Origin: Taxillus chinensis
Lineage: Eukaryota > Streptophyta > Magnoliopsida > Santalales > Loranthaceae
NCBI GenBank assembly: GCA_023512835.1
Contig: CM042092.1
Coordinates: forward strand, 26,299,543-26,363,542
Reading direction: 5' to 3'
DNA length: 64,000 bases
The position numbers and the translations under genes are program-made. This document shows, in pieces, positions 1 through 11,183 of this stretch (its first letter is position 1; each line of letters starts with the position of its first letter). The notes below the pieces were generated by a model. The model did no database searches and was not told the DNA's origin. It worked only from the letters and a program-made list of their open reading frames with translations.

Positions 1-3000
1 CCTTGAAAATTATTTTGCCCTCAAGAAAATTGTCCGGCGAGTTAGTTGGGGTGAAGTGGCTGGACTTTTCGAAGTCGTTCGGTGAGCCAAGTGTTGACTT
101 AAACCTATTACCGAACATCCAAGCCAATAAATAATGGAGCCACAAAAATAAAATAGCCAGGTTTATGATGTTGTGAAAAAACTCTCCGGGGATGTGGCAA
201 TTTTCTTTTATTTTGTGTGTTCAATTAACCCTGTTTTGTTTTATTAAGTTTATTCTACCCACAATTTTTTGTGTGCAACGTCCGTCACTTTACTTATTTA
301 CCCTTTTGGCACGGGTAGTAGGTCCAAACCAGGGCATATCAAGCCAAGGAAACCTAAGCCATTTCAGTTCTACCTCAAACTCCAAGTAGATCGAGAAGAG
401 CATGCCAGCATGAAAGACAACGAAACCGTCCCATGTCAAATTGGGGCACGGCAAAGTTCCTTCATCGTTGAAAGTTCCTTCTTGAGTAATTTGAGAAAGA
501 CTTTGATTGTTTAAAATAAAGAGAGGTCATCTTTCACTACCTTGTGATACTACCCTCGCTAGCCCTTTGAGCCCGGCTAAATTCTTCCTTGTATATATAA
601 CTTTGATCCATAGTTCACCCATCTTGGGGCTAGTTTTGAATGTCAAGATTCCACACATGGGCGATTATTGAGTAAAAGCAAACAAAAAAGGGAATGAAAG
701 AAAAAAGAAATATTCTGAATATCCCAATCCACATTGGGACAATTTTGTGAAATGCCTTAACACTGGGGGTAGTGGTAAGAAAATCATTTGATCAATGGTA
801 ATTCCCCACATCGGGGCAATTTTTTTGACAAAAAAAGGGGAGAATCTTATTTGAACTATGGATCACCACTAGCCTAGAATAAGTTTGAGCTTGTTATATC
901 CCTTTCTTGATAAGCTCGGTAGCCAACATACGTTACGAGTCCTAAGAAAGTCCTCTCGGATTAAATAATCAAAGTTATTTCTCATATGCTCAATTCGGAA
1001 CAGTGTTACAGAAATCAAGGATGCAAGGTGGACTTGATGATAACCCACAAGGGTATCAAGGGTAAAATACAAAGCCACCTACAAAGTAGAAAGAACAATA
1101 AACAGAAAACAAGGTAGGCTTAGTGAAAACCCGAAAAGGGCACTAGGAACAAAGGTTAAAAGCCACAAAAGGAAGGTCAAGCACTCAAGGCCCGAGAGCA
1201 GCCAACATCGAGCCTTAAGACTAACACACTCAGGCACCCCAACAAATCCTTTCAAATCAAGTACCTACACCGCAATGCACCAAGATAATCCAACCAATAA
1301 GCGAAAACTACGATAAGTCCCTAAACCTCAAAAGTAAACAAACGGACAATATCTTAACCTAGCCCCGAGCACTAACTCAAACCATCGGAATTCCCATTCA
1401 ACTCGGTCACCCGAGGTCTCCTACCCTCAAATACAATTCCAAGGCCAAGATAAAAGCTATAACAAGATACCCCAAACACTATTACCTCTAGCGAGAAAAG
1501 GACAACAAGTTATGACTATACGTTGCATACTAAAAAAAAATCATTCTCATCAAAGCTTTGTTTCAATTCAAAATTTTGTATGTGTGTGTTTAAATAAAAA
1601 GCCTATTCCCAGTAGGGTTCCTCGGCCATGCTATTCAACAACTTTGGTCCAGCTAAATAACTGCTTACCCCAAGAGAATGTTGCCTCCAAAACTCAAGCA
1701 AGTTGTCCCTAGCAAAGCCAAACTTTGAGAGATCTATTAGATCATTTCCCCCGTCCAAAAAGTATCCAAGACCTTACCAACAGGTTAAGCTCCCTTAACA
1801 ACTTATGCAAACATCATCTATCAGTTCCATAACCATGCATTCATGCAAACATCGAGATACTTTAGACTTTTAATGTATGCATACATGCATCGTCATAAAA
1901 ATATCTAGCATCAAGCAATCATTATAGTAACATGCATCATCATGCATCATCACATATAACATTAAACCCGGGCGGTCCGGGTTTCCTATGTTTAAGCTTT
2001 TCTGAACAAACTGGTTTTAGTTAATATCTTTTTAGTTTTGTGTGTCTAGATTTTTTCCCTGAGCCCGTACTGGAATTAGCTAATTCCCTTTGTTTGAGCT
2101 TTTTCCTAAATAAATTGATTTTAACTCATTTCTTTTTTAGTTTTGTGTACCTAGCTTCTTCCCGAACAGGACTAGAATTAGCTAATTTCCTTTGTTTGGC
2201 TTCTTCCTGAACAAACTGGTTTTAGTTTGCCTCTTTTCGTTTTGTGTGTCTAGCTTCTTCTTGAGCAGGACTAGAATTAGCTAGTTTCCTTCGTTTGAGC
2301 TTCTTCCTGAACAGGCCGGAATTGATTGCTTTCTTTCTTTTCGGTTTTCTAGGGCGATCCGGGTCTATGTGTCCTAGCTTCTTCGAGCGGACTAAAATTA
2401 GCCGCTTTCTTTCTTTTGGTTTTCTTGAGGTGGTCCAGGTTTCTTTTGTTTGAGCTTCTTCTTGAACAAACTGATTTTAGCTCATTTCTTTTTGTGTCTA
2501 GCTTCTTCTTGAGCAGTGGAATTAACTAGTTTCCTTCGTTTGAGCTTCTTCCCGAATACACTGAAATTATTTGCTTTCTTTCTTTTTAGTTTTCCCCAGG
2601 CGAGTCGGTTCTGTGTGTCTAGCTTCTTCTGAATAGTGGAATTAGCTCCTTCTTTCTTTTTAGTTTTCCCAAGGTGGTCCTGGTTTGGTTTCTTTTGTTT
2701 GAGCTTCTTTACCGAACAAACCGATTTTAGCTCGTATCTTTTCGGTTTGTGTGTTTAGATTCTTCCTAAACGTGGAATTATCTAATTTCTTTCGTTTGAG
2801 TTTCTTCCGTACAAACTGGTTTTGACTCGCTTCTTCCAGTTTTGTGTGTCTAGCTTTTTTCTGAATAAACTGGAATTAGCTAGTATTTTTCTTTTGAGCT
2901 TCTTCCTAAACAAAGCTGGTTTTAGCTCATTTCTTTTTAGTTTTGTGTGCTTACCTTCTCCCGAAAAGGCTGGAATTAGCTACCTTATTTCCATCATAAG

Positions 3001-3176
3001 ACGTCATACTTTCTTTTTCCTCGGAGGCTGCTAGGAATACTCTTCTCGCTTATCCAAATGTTCCAACCCAACCTACCAGTAGGTAAGTCGGGTAAGTGCT
3101 CCAACCCATCCAAAATGAGTCTCTCTTATCTTTATACACTTTGTTTGTACACAAATAATGCACAAAGAGGGATAGC
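1..3176 (+). mobile_element. 3' non-coding internal region of a Tat/Ogre-like Ty3 retrotransposon (partial)
   Basis: No ORF of note is seen in this stretch; the listed reading frames are short and show no family motif. It lies directly upstream of a purine-rich tract (about 3162-3176) followed by a TG-initiated LTR, which is the position of the 3' untranslated region of a long Ty3 element. It contains a block of degenerate tandem repeats, a common trait of the 3' region in Tat, Ogre and Retand elements. The rest of the element lies left of the window, so no protein domain supports the lineage. The lineage call is an inference from layout and LTR style. Confidence 0.45.
1965..3010 (+). repeat. 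Degenerate tandem repeat array, unit about 100 bp
   Basis: The phrase TTTGAGCTTCTTCC, followed by gaacaaactggttttagctc, TTTTAGTTTTGTGTGTCTAG and then a variant on ggaattagctagtttcc, recurs roughly ten times. Each unit is about 100 bp and is built of two related halves of about 50 bp. Copies differ by substitutions and small indels, so the array is old. It has no spacers of constant length and is not a CRISPR array. It sits in the presumed 3' UTR of the Tat-like element. Confidence 0.75.
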
Positions 3177-5192
3177 TGTTAAACCCCATTTTGTCCGGGT
3201 TGGACATAGTAACCCCATTTTATACATTTATCTGCCCATGCCATATATATTGTAAATAGGTCTAGGGAAGCCCAAAGTTTAGAACCTATCTTACCGGACT
3301 TTGAAGTTCCCTAAGACCAAACGCCCAAAAATGTGCTCATGTCAAATAGTTAAATCCAGGAACATCAAGGTCAAATTCAAAACATCAAAGTCAAATCCAG
3401 AACATCAAATCCAAATCCGGAGCAAAAGGTCAAATTCGGGACATCACTAATCCGGACTAAGCTTCCCTGACATGGAGTAAAAATTTGAGCCTTCATTGAT
3501 CCGGACTAAGCTTCCACTAACATGGAGTAAGGATCCGAGCCTTCGTTCATCCGCACTAGCTTCTACCGACATGAAGTAAGGATTTGAGCCTTCCATTGAT
3601 TCGGACTAAGCCTTCATCGATACGGAGTATGGATCCAAGCCTTCCATTGATCCGGATTAAGCTTCAATCATCTAGAATAGCCTCCCATTGATCCAGATCC
3701 GAGCCTCCACTAACCTTTGACCCTATCGACCTTTAACCTTCCTGATGGCCTATTCACGGGTGTGCTCACCGTTGCTTCATGGGCTTAGTTGGGCATATGC
3801 TCTTTAACGCCTATTCACGAGTGGGCACATGTGCTCACAACAAAACAAAAAGGTAATCACAAGTTGCCTTACTTTTTGTATAGGTCGTCAACCACTAGAC
3901 AAAGGCTGGAATCCAGTAATAAAAAAGGGCTGGTAATTAATAATGAGGATGAAGCACATTATATTTAAAGGGGAGCTCTCCCCAATGGAAAAGGGGACGA
4001 ATGAAAAAAAAAAGAGACTAGCTCCTACTCTCTCTCTTCTTATGAAATTGCTAGCCAAAAAACAAAAAGCTTTCTCTTTCTCATTCTAGACCTATTCCCT
4101 TCTTCTCTCTTAGTTGTCAATCTTTAAATCAAGAAAACCAAAAAAATCATTAAACCCAACCATCTCTAATCCTTCCCGGTCCGATCTATTTTCGGCAATG
4201 ATTTCACATTCCAACCAAACTCCGATGCGTTACATAGCTCGAGTTCATAGCTTTCCACCGGATTTGGAGTTTCTTTCATCACTACCGACGCCAACGAGAG
4301 AGTTCGACGTGGTACTACGATCGGTTCCGCTGCCTTTATTATTGTTTGTTTTGTGTTATATTGCTAAATTTCATTTCTATTATTTGTATTTCGTTGTTGT
4401 TTTTTTCTTTTTTCGTTTTAGCGATGTAATCATTTTTTTATTTTTATTTTGTTTATTTTGTTGTATATAATTGCAATATGTAAAAAGCAAAGCAAAAAAG
4501 TGAGAGAAAACAAGAAACAAAAAAAAGCAAAGAGAGGCATAAAAAAAGATAAAAGGAAAGAAAAAGAAAAAAAGAGTGAGTCATTATTTGATTTGTGGAT
4601 GTCACAATTACACATGTCCCCTTATATGTTATTGTGTTAGTTCATAACTTTATACTTTCAAAAAAGATACATTTCAAAAAAAAAACATATGTTAGCTTTT
4701 TAGTTCTAATTCTTTCAAAAAAGACAAAAAGGGATTTAAAAAAACATTTTCAAAAAAATAAAAATAAAAACATTTTCAAGAAAAAAACAAAAACAAAAAC
4801 AAAAAAAATCTTAGGATTTCATTTTCCACTTCAAACAAAAAGCAAAATAAAACTTTTAGGACTTCCTTTAAAAACTTAGGATAAAGCAATTTTAATTATA
4901 ACTTTGACAAACAACTTAACTAAATAAAAAGCATAGACTTCTTAGGAAAACAACGGTGCCTTATCCCGACCAAAATAGTGAAAGCGAATAGAATCCTCCT
5001 CCTCCTAAGATAGGTACCGAAAGGGCGTTGTAGGGGTGCTAATATTTCCTTACACGTAACCAACCCCCGAACCCTTATCTGGTAATGTAAACCACTCACA
5101 TTTTAGGTGACCAACTGCACCCCAAAACCGTTGGTGGTGACTTTATACATTTAATCATTCGGTTGGGCTCGAGATGAAAATCGGTGATGACA
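3177..5192 (+). mobile_element. 3' LTR of a Tat/Ogre-like Ty3 retrotransposon
   Basis: The segment starts TGTTAAACCCCATTTTG just after a purine-rich tract and ends GGTGATGACA, a TG...CA pair about 2.0 kb apart. A TATA-like TATATTTAAAGG lies near 3959. The region before the 3' end contains 'accaactgcaccccaaaaccg' and 'ttggtggtgact', a style I associate with Tat-lineage LTR ends. No matching 5' LTR is in the window, so the boundaries rest on termini and the purine tract only. The right end abuts the next solo LTR, and no target duplication can be tested. Confidence 0.5.
3335..3720 (+). repeat. Tandem repeats inside the Tat-like LTR, unit about 60 bp
   Basis: First come four short units of the type 'aaatccagaacatcaaggtc'. 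These are followed by about five units built on 'gatccggactaagcttcc', 'catggagtaaggatccgag' and 'ccttc'. Copies are degenerate and in direct orientation. They are a structural part of the LTR. Confidence 0.7.
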
Positions 5193-5523
5193 AGTGTCAC
5201 GCCCTGGATTTACCAACACCGAGAAACCGATTAGTAATGCCCTATGCTTTGCACTCGGGATGATAAGGGGTTGGTGAATGGTCACCTAATAGGGCTCCTA
5301 TAAGGCGCCGCCCCAAACTTGCTACAATCTCATACCTAACATGCACAAACCATACATAAACCACTCCATATAACAAAAGCGTATCACATAATAAACGAGT
5401 CACCAGCCTCTAGACACGGTGTCACAATTAAATACATCAATCTCAAGTAAATACATGAGTCTCAATTTCATCAATCACAATGTCTTAATAAAATAACAAA
5501 TCAAACACATGCTTCCATAGTAG

Positions 5524-7147
5524 TGATAACGTGCATTTATGCCGTTATTCTAGTGTATATTTCGGTCATTAAAGAGCATGACTAGACCTTAATTTACCCA
5601 TATTTCATAGATATTTGCTCTAACCCCTTAGGAAGACACTACTTGTTCTAGATGTGTGTTTTTGAGTTGTTTTGGCAGGTTTTAGGTGATTCCTTCTCAA
5701 ACAAATCAGCTAGATCATCTTGTCTACTAAAGAGGAAGCTTATGGCAAAATATGAGCTCAAAAGGAGGCATTTTGAAGGCTACAAGCGACAAAGCCGCAA
5801 GAGGCCTCTTCACACACTAAGTCTTTGAGCAAGCATGTTTTGATTTATTTGACCATGAAGATGACCTTACCAATATCACGTGCGAAGGAAAAGTTGCTCC
5901 AAATGAGGCCCTCTATCTCCCATAAAAATTTCAGAGCATTTGGAGGCGCACGTGATATGGCCATTGTCACGTGCATTATCACGTGCAGCTATATTTTACA
6001 CGGTGGTCTTTGTTTTGTTATGGTGATGACTTTTCCCTAAAGACCCTTGTCCAAATTCTGCTTGGTTTGAGTCTTATTAAGGTTGGAAGGAAGAATGGAT
6101 GTCACTTACCAAAACTATGCCGTTTTGATAAGTGACAACAAAAAGCACTTAGGGCACACCTTATGCATGACCCGCAACCCTATATAAAGGGGGAAACACA
6201 TCTTTTTCTAGAGGATTGAATATCTAGGAGGATCTAGGGTTCTTCCTCCACTTTGAAGGAGAGGAGAGCAAGGCCGACCGACCGAAGAAGGGATTTGAAG
6301 GGCAGAACGTGTTCTGCAAGAGCTGGACTTGAAGAGACGGCACCGTTGCATACTCCGGAGATTAGGGCTGGAGGCGGTGACCATCTATCTCTTCCCACCT
6401 TCTGTTCATGGGTTTGTGGATTATTATTGAGATTATTTTGATTATTATGAGTGTGTAATTCTCTTTTCTAGGGAGCAATGTAGCCCCCCTTGTCTTTGTT
6501 GTGACGATTTTATGAATTCTAGGTTTGTTAATTGATAATTTCATGTTTTTTATGAATCTATTCTTCAACTTTTAATATCTCTGGGGTGTACACCTGGGTT
6601 TTCTTAGCCCTAGTCCGGGGTAGACATGAGATTCATGACATGCTTATGATTGGTGTGACCATTATCCTCTTGTATGTGTGATATATTGTTTGTGTATGTC
6701 GTTCTTATGATGACCATTCAAGCGATCAAGACTTAAAAGGTCTAGCAATAACCATTTGCGATGCCTTGGTTAATATATAGCATGATGTCATCAAAACAAC
6801 TCCAAAGAACTATAAAATCGGTGACGAATGCATAGGAAGGTGAACTTGTGACCCTAGAACCTCAATCCCTTGGTATCAATCCGAAGTTTTCGCTGTCTAA
6901 AAATTACGGAAAACAAAATAAAAATTAGTTCTTAGTTTAAAAGTTCTACCTGGTTTACCAAAACAATTTAGAAAGCGTTAGTAAATTAGTGATTTGATCA
7001 GACTTTTATCCAAGCAATCTTGTGGGTTCGACCCTTACTTGCTACTATATCCGTGGAAAGCATCTAGGGATTAAAAATATTATTTGGCATGGATTTAAAT
7101 GACATTAGCTAAACTCTGTTAGAGAGAGGTTAAAAATTTGTCTGTCA
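5524..7147 (+). mobile_element. Athila-like solo LTR
   Basis: It begins TGATAACGTGCATTTATG, which matches the reverse complement of the terminus of the Athila LTRs at 29091 and 50145. Further shared blocks are 'atatttgctctaacccctta', the G-box and palindrome region, and near the 3' end 'ggatttaaatgacattagct', matched by ggatttaaacgacagtagct in the Athila LTR. It ends CTGTCA at 7147. No TGGCGCC primer-binding site follows and no internal region is present. The flanks AGTAG and AGCGG are only a 3 of 5 match, so the target duplication is weak. It inserted into the solo LTR that surrounds it. Confidence 0.65.
5877..6188 (+). promoter_or_regulatory. U3 promoter module of the Athila-like solo LTR (G-boxes, ACGT-type palindrome, TATA)
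   Basis: CACGTG cores lie at 5877, 5949, 5968 and 5980. A palindrome reading CAAAACTATGCCGTTTTG lies within 6108-6129, and TATATAAAGG starts at 6181. The order is the same as in the Tekay and Athila LTRs of this window. CACGTG is the known core for plant bZIP and bHLH factors. Activity here is inferred. Confidence 0.5.
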
Positions 7148-7331
7148 AGCGGTGAAGTCTTTTAAGGCCTGCTATGTCCTGCAGAAAAAGACATTAAAGG
7201 TGGGTGAACAAATCATAACTCAATAGGGGTTATGCCTCCTTAGACCAACCCAACATCTCCTCCGCAATATGAATATTGTAAATATATGTGCTATGTAGTG
7301 TAATTAAAATAATAAACAACACACGTGGTTC

Positions 7332-7526
7332 CCTCAATGGAACCTCAATACTCGGGTCCACTCTTGGACCGTCCCCTCAATAGGATCTTAATAACTCATG
7401 TCTATCCAATGAACTGTTTCCTCAATGGAAGTTCAATATCTCATGTTCATCTAATGTACTATTCCCTTAATGGAACCTCAATACCTCATGTCCATCCCGT
7501 GGATCATCCCCTCAATGGGACCTTAT
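7332..7526 (+). repeat. Minisatellite, unit about 45 bp, 4.3 copies
   Basis: Units start with CCTCAATGGAACCTCAATA or variants and end before the next CCTCAAT. They are degenerate direct repeats inside the interrupted solo LTR. Confidence 0.7.
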
Positions 7527-7711
7527 TTCCACACATCCAAGCAAAATAGCAAAACACACAAGTAGCTCATGGAACACATCTATTTAAGAATGATAATTTT
7601 CAAGCATATACCCAAATACACAATGCACCTCAATATAGGGTATGACGGTGGCGGCTAGGGTTGCCTCTCCTGAAAAAATGCAAAACAAAATACAAAAGAC
7701 CTATCGCACCC

Positions 7712-7893
7712 GGTCGATGCGGCCCAAAATGTGCATCGACCATCATGTCAACCGCATTAACCACCGCGTCAATCGCCAGTGTTGACCTTGCATCGACTGC
7801 ATCGACCTTGCGTCGACTATCACATCGACCCCCACATCGACCGCATCGACCCCGCGTCAACCTTGTGTCGACCAAACACCCACATCGACCATC
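7712..7893 (+). repeat. Short degenerate tandem repeat built on CATCGACC
   Basis: The words catcgacc, gcgtcgacc and gcatcgac recur about a dozen times with spacing near 9-15 bp. The block is GC-rich against an AT-rich background. It accounts for the long open frames on both strands here, which are compositional and not genes. Confidence 0.65.
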
Positions 7894-8021
7894 CTCCTTT
7901 GTTGCCTCTTGCTGCACTCCAAAATACCAGAAAATACATATGAAAAATCAGGATTTAAGCACCCTAAGGCACCTCCCAACCTCTAAACTCTCAGGACTAG
8001 AATACGGGTCCTCACAATAAG

Positions 8022-9097
8022 TTTGAGAAATACAACTTCTCGGACTAGTGTATTACTTATAACAAAAATAATATAATAATTACGTTATATAATTATATTA
8101 GTTAGGTTTTCACTACTCGTGTTATCATTTATTATCAATGATAATTATATTATTTATATTATCATTACTTGCTACTAAATTTATTACTTATCGATTATAA
8201 TTTATAAGTGCATATATATAGTGATGATTATATATATATATATATATATCATATATGACATAAGTAATATGATAATTATTGAGTATCTGGAGTTTAATAA
8301 CCGATGTCAGGGATTTTGTTGATTATTAACATAACTGTATATGTCATAGATGATTATTGTTTACTATATTTATATAATTAGTATATATATTTTAAATCTA
8401 ACTTATAAATAATATTAATAACAATAATAATAATAACATTACTATTAGTATTAATGATAATAATAACAATGAGTAAATGTTTTACTTTAAAAAGAATATC
8501 AATTGAAAAGTATATATATATATACTTATATTTTAATAAAAACAACATTAAAAAGTATAAATAATGCTTTAATATAAAATACAAGCATATAAAATACAAG
8601 TGATATAATTATATAGTATTTTAGTATGGATTAATATGTTACGTATAACATAAGTAATATTATAATTATTCGATCAAATAATATTTGATTAGATTATTTA
8701 GCCTTAAATCAACTTATTACTATTTTCAAATCTAAATTTAAATCCAATTAATGTTCATCTACAAATTATTTCATTTATGATATAACTTATGTATTGTGGT
8801 GACTTTGACTTTAGATAGTATGTATTTTATATTTGAGTTAAAAGTAGTAAATAATTTAATGATATTATTAGTTCAAATATTAATGCATTTCTCGATCAAT
8901 AATATTTATTTGGATCATTTATTTTTAAATCAACATATCAATAAATTTAAAACTAAATTTGAATCTAATTAGTTTATATTTTACATCAAAATAATAATAG
9001 TACATTTACTTTTCATTATAATACACACACACATATATATATATAGTGTAATTACTTTTATTTTTAAAATAAAATATGTACTTTTTATTATTAATAT

Positions 9098-9136
<39 letters not shown>

Positions 9137-9190
9137 TTATATGTTACATAATACGTATATATGTTATTTACATAATAATAAGAAACAAAC
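8022..9190. other. AT-rich intergenic DNA without a gene
   Basis: No coding region is supported. The stretch holds a (TA)n run near 8231-8250, scattered ATA/TAT low-complexity DNA and an (AAT)n run at its end. Nothing else is recognised. Confidence 0.6.
9099..9137. repeat. (AAT)n microsatellite
   Basis: About twelve uninterrupted AAT/ATA trinucleotides are read directly here. Confidence 0.9.
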
Positions 9191-9196
9191 CACATT

Positions 9197-9249
9197 TAGT
9201 CTAATGGTTAGACAGTTGTACTTATATGGGGAAATTCTGGATTCAAAAG
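9197..9249 (+). other. tRNA-like A-box and B-box pair, possible SINE remnant
   Basis: TAGTCTAATGG at 9197-9207 fits the Pol III A-box consensus, and GGATTCAAAAG at 9239-9249 is a weaker B-box-like word at normal tRNA spacing. No cloverleaf, 3' tail or target duplication was found. It is a low-confidence remnant of a tRNA-derived SINE or a tRNA pseudogene. Confidence 0.25.
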
Positions 9250-9284
9250 ACAACATTTATTTTGCTAGGATTTGTTTTTTGGCG

Positions 9285-9575
9285 CGCAAGCAAGCCGAGA
9301 GCGGTAACCAGTACGAGTTTGTTGGATGGGTGGTGTGGGCGCGCAAGCTAGGCTAGAATGGGTGCGAGAATTTCGCCCCCATCATGGCGCGAGCTAGGCT
9401 AGAGTGGGTGCGGGGATTCCCAAACCTGCCCCATGCTCCGGCGGGCAGGATGAGGTAGAAAATTTAACCCACTGCCAGGGCACGGGGCGGGAACAGGACA
9501 TGTTTTCCTTACACCGGAATGGGAACGGGGAAATCCAACACCCACCTTGCCCCATTGCCATCTATACGCTCTCGC
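9285..9575. other. GC-rich intergenic segment with an internal direct repeat
   Basis: The phrase 'gcgcgcaagctaggctaga' is followed about 40 bp later by gcgcgagctaggctaga, each then reading tgggtgcg. The right part ends 'ccccattgccatctatac'. The composition and this end resemble the dispersed GGGTCGGGG-type segment at 50916-51006 and 53201-53331. No protein is recognised. Confidence 0.35.
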
Positions 9576-9599
9576 TTATCGGTTAATTTATCCCGTGAG

Positions 9600-10740
9600 A
9601 ACAATTGGCCACCCCCTCATGCCATGTCATTAAGGGTGTTTTACAAGTATTTATGATTTCATATTTTGGTTTTATGACTTTACTTTATTGTTTTTTAGTT
9701 TTGATTTTATTTTAAAAAATATTTTTAGTTTTGTGTTAGAAAATGTATTTTTAAAAAGGGTGCTTTAAAAAATTCCACAAAACAGGAAAAATAATAATAT
9801 TATGGACTTAGAAAATAAAATATAAAGAAAGAGGAATTTTTTTTAATAAATTAATTTCTTATTTGAAAAGACAATAAAATTAAAAGATATTTTTTTAAAT
9901 GTTACTTTGTAAAAAAAAACCATTATACCACACATGTTTTATCTTAATAATTTATTTTTTTAAGATAGAATCACATAAGGGCAGGGTGTATCAAACAACA
10001 CCTAAATATCAAAATTCTAAATTATGGAAGAGTGTGTAAGTAAGTACTAAGGTATTTGATATGTGTTTTTGTTTCAATGTTTTAATTTATGATTGTTTTT
10101 TATTTTATTATAATTGAAGTTTGAATTATAATTTTATAAAAAAAATTAGTTTGGTAAGAAATAAAATGTTTTAAAAAAATGTGTTTTTAAAACAGGCCCT
10201 ATACAATTTGGAAAAGAAATCATGACAGATCTATATAATAAATTAAAAGAGAAAAAAATAAATAAATTGAACCCACACAAAAAATATCAAACATGAATTT
10301 TAAAATAGAAATTAATTGGAAAATATTTTTTTAAATAATACACTTTAACTTTTTTTGTTTTTTTCCAAAACAAGAGCCTATTTGGTAACACTTTTATTTT
10401 TTTGTATTTTATTTTCTGAATCATATTAGAGTTCATGCTGAATTATAATTTGAAAATAACTTTGATTTGATAATAGAGAAAATGTGCTTTAAATAGAATG
10501 TGTATTTTTAAAAAATAAGTCAAATTAATTTTAAAAACTTAATATTTGGTGGATCCAAATAATAAAATAGAAGAAAAGTAAAAAATATTTTATGAGAGAA
10601 TTAAATTTAAATTTTAAAATAAAATAGTTAGAAATAGTTTTTAAAAGCAACTATATGACTTATTATTTTTGAAAATTATTTTTAAAATTGTATTATAATT
10701 AAATTGAGATAAATTAAACACGCTGTGGATGTATTGTCTT
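9600..10740. other. AT-rich intergenic DNA upstream of the prefoldin gene
   Basis: This contains long A/T runs and several phrases of the type 'ggtatttgatatgtgttttt' and 'cctatttggtaacac', which resemble degraded short non-autonomous transposon ends. No coding region, RNA gene or clear element boundary could be established. Confidence 0.4.
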
Positions 10741-10772
10741 TTTACTATAAATTAGGTCTGATATACGATTCA

Positions 10773-11043
10773 GCCCAAATGCACTTATGCACATAAAATC
10801 CACCAGTGGCACTGAAAATCGGGCCCAATTGAACCCACTCGGCCCATGAAGAAAATAAACGAGGCTGTTTCCTCACTTGTGTTTATTCGCGGAGCAATCA
10901 ACAAGGAGAATTGTCTACGGTGGAATCTCTGTTTCCCGTCGTTTGTTTCTCGTCGAGTGTTTCCCGTGTACTATCTATATACGCGAACGCAAGAAGAAGA
11001 AGAAGAAAAAAGAAGTAGTGTCTGAGACTGAGTGCAGCTGAGA
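10773..11043 (+). promoter_or_regulatory. Core promoter and 5' UTR of the prefoldin subunit 3 gene
   Basis: Site II-type words (GGCCCA, the complement of TGGGCC) occur in GGGCCCAATT at 10821 and GGCCCATG at 10841, with a further AGCCCAAAT near 10772. Such elements are common in plant genes for protein synthesis and folding. A TATA-like TATCTATATA lies near 10973. A purine-rich AAGAAGAAGAAGAAG leader at about 10991-11005 precedes the ATG at 11044. The transcription start is not known. Confidence 0.5.
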
Positions 11044-11183
11044 ATGGCGGCGTCTTCATCATCTTCGGCTCCACTGTTGGAGCGAAGGGGCATACCAGCA
11101 GCTTCATTCGTGGAGGATGTTCAGACGTATCTGTCGCAGTCGGGACTCGAGGCCAACACTGCGCTTGCTTTTCTCCAAGAAAG
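11044..11183 (+). CDS. PFD3: PFD3 exon 1
   Basis: This exon encodes residues 1-46 plus two bases of the next codon. The donor that keeps the conserved ERLQQYK reading is AG|GCCTGT, a GC donor. A canonical GT donor four bases downstream (after 11187) is also in frame if it is paired with an AG acceptor at 11756. Confidence 0.85.

Larger units (their letters stand above)
5195..8016. mobile_element. Solo LTR of an unclassified LTR retrotransposon, interrupted by another solo LTR
   Basis: The termini are TGTCACGCCCTGG at the left and GGGTCCTCACA at the right. The flanking five bases are ACAAG (5190-5194) and ATAAG (8017-8021), a target duplication with one mismatch. Removing the nested Athila-like LTR at 5524-7147 leaves about 1.2 kb, a normal LTR length. 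No primer-binding site, polypurine tract or pol domain lies next to it, so it is best read as a solo LTR. The orientation of the parent element is not evident. Two minisatellites lie in its right part. Confidence 0.55.

Noticed and set aside
1965..3010. CRISPR-like array
   Set aside because: Units are contiguous and degenerate, with no unique spacers of constant size, and the genome is a plant nuclear genome.
4114..4470. 118-codon ORF in the Tat-like LTR
   Set aside because: It lies inside the LTR transcript region, ends in low-complexity hydrophobic residues from T-rich DNA, and has no recognisable domain.
7630..8020. Overlapping ORFs on both strands (95 and 119 codons)
   Set aside because: They arise from the CATCGACC repeat, which is open in several frames. 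No family match.
9197..9270. tRNA gene
   Set aside because: A- and B-box-like words are present, but no acceptor stem, anticodon arm or cloverleaf could be drawn.
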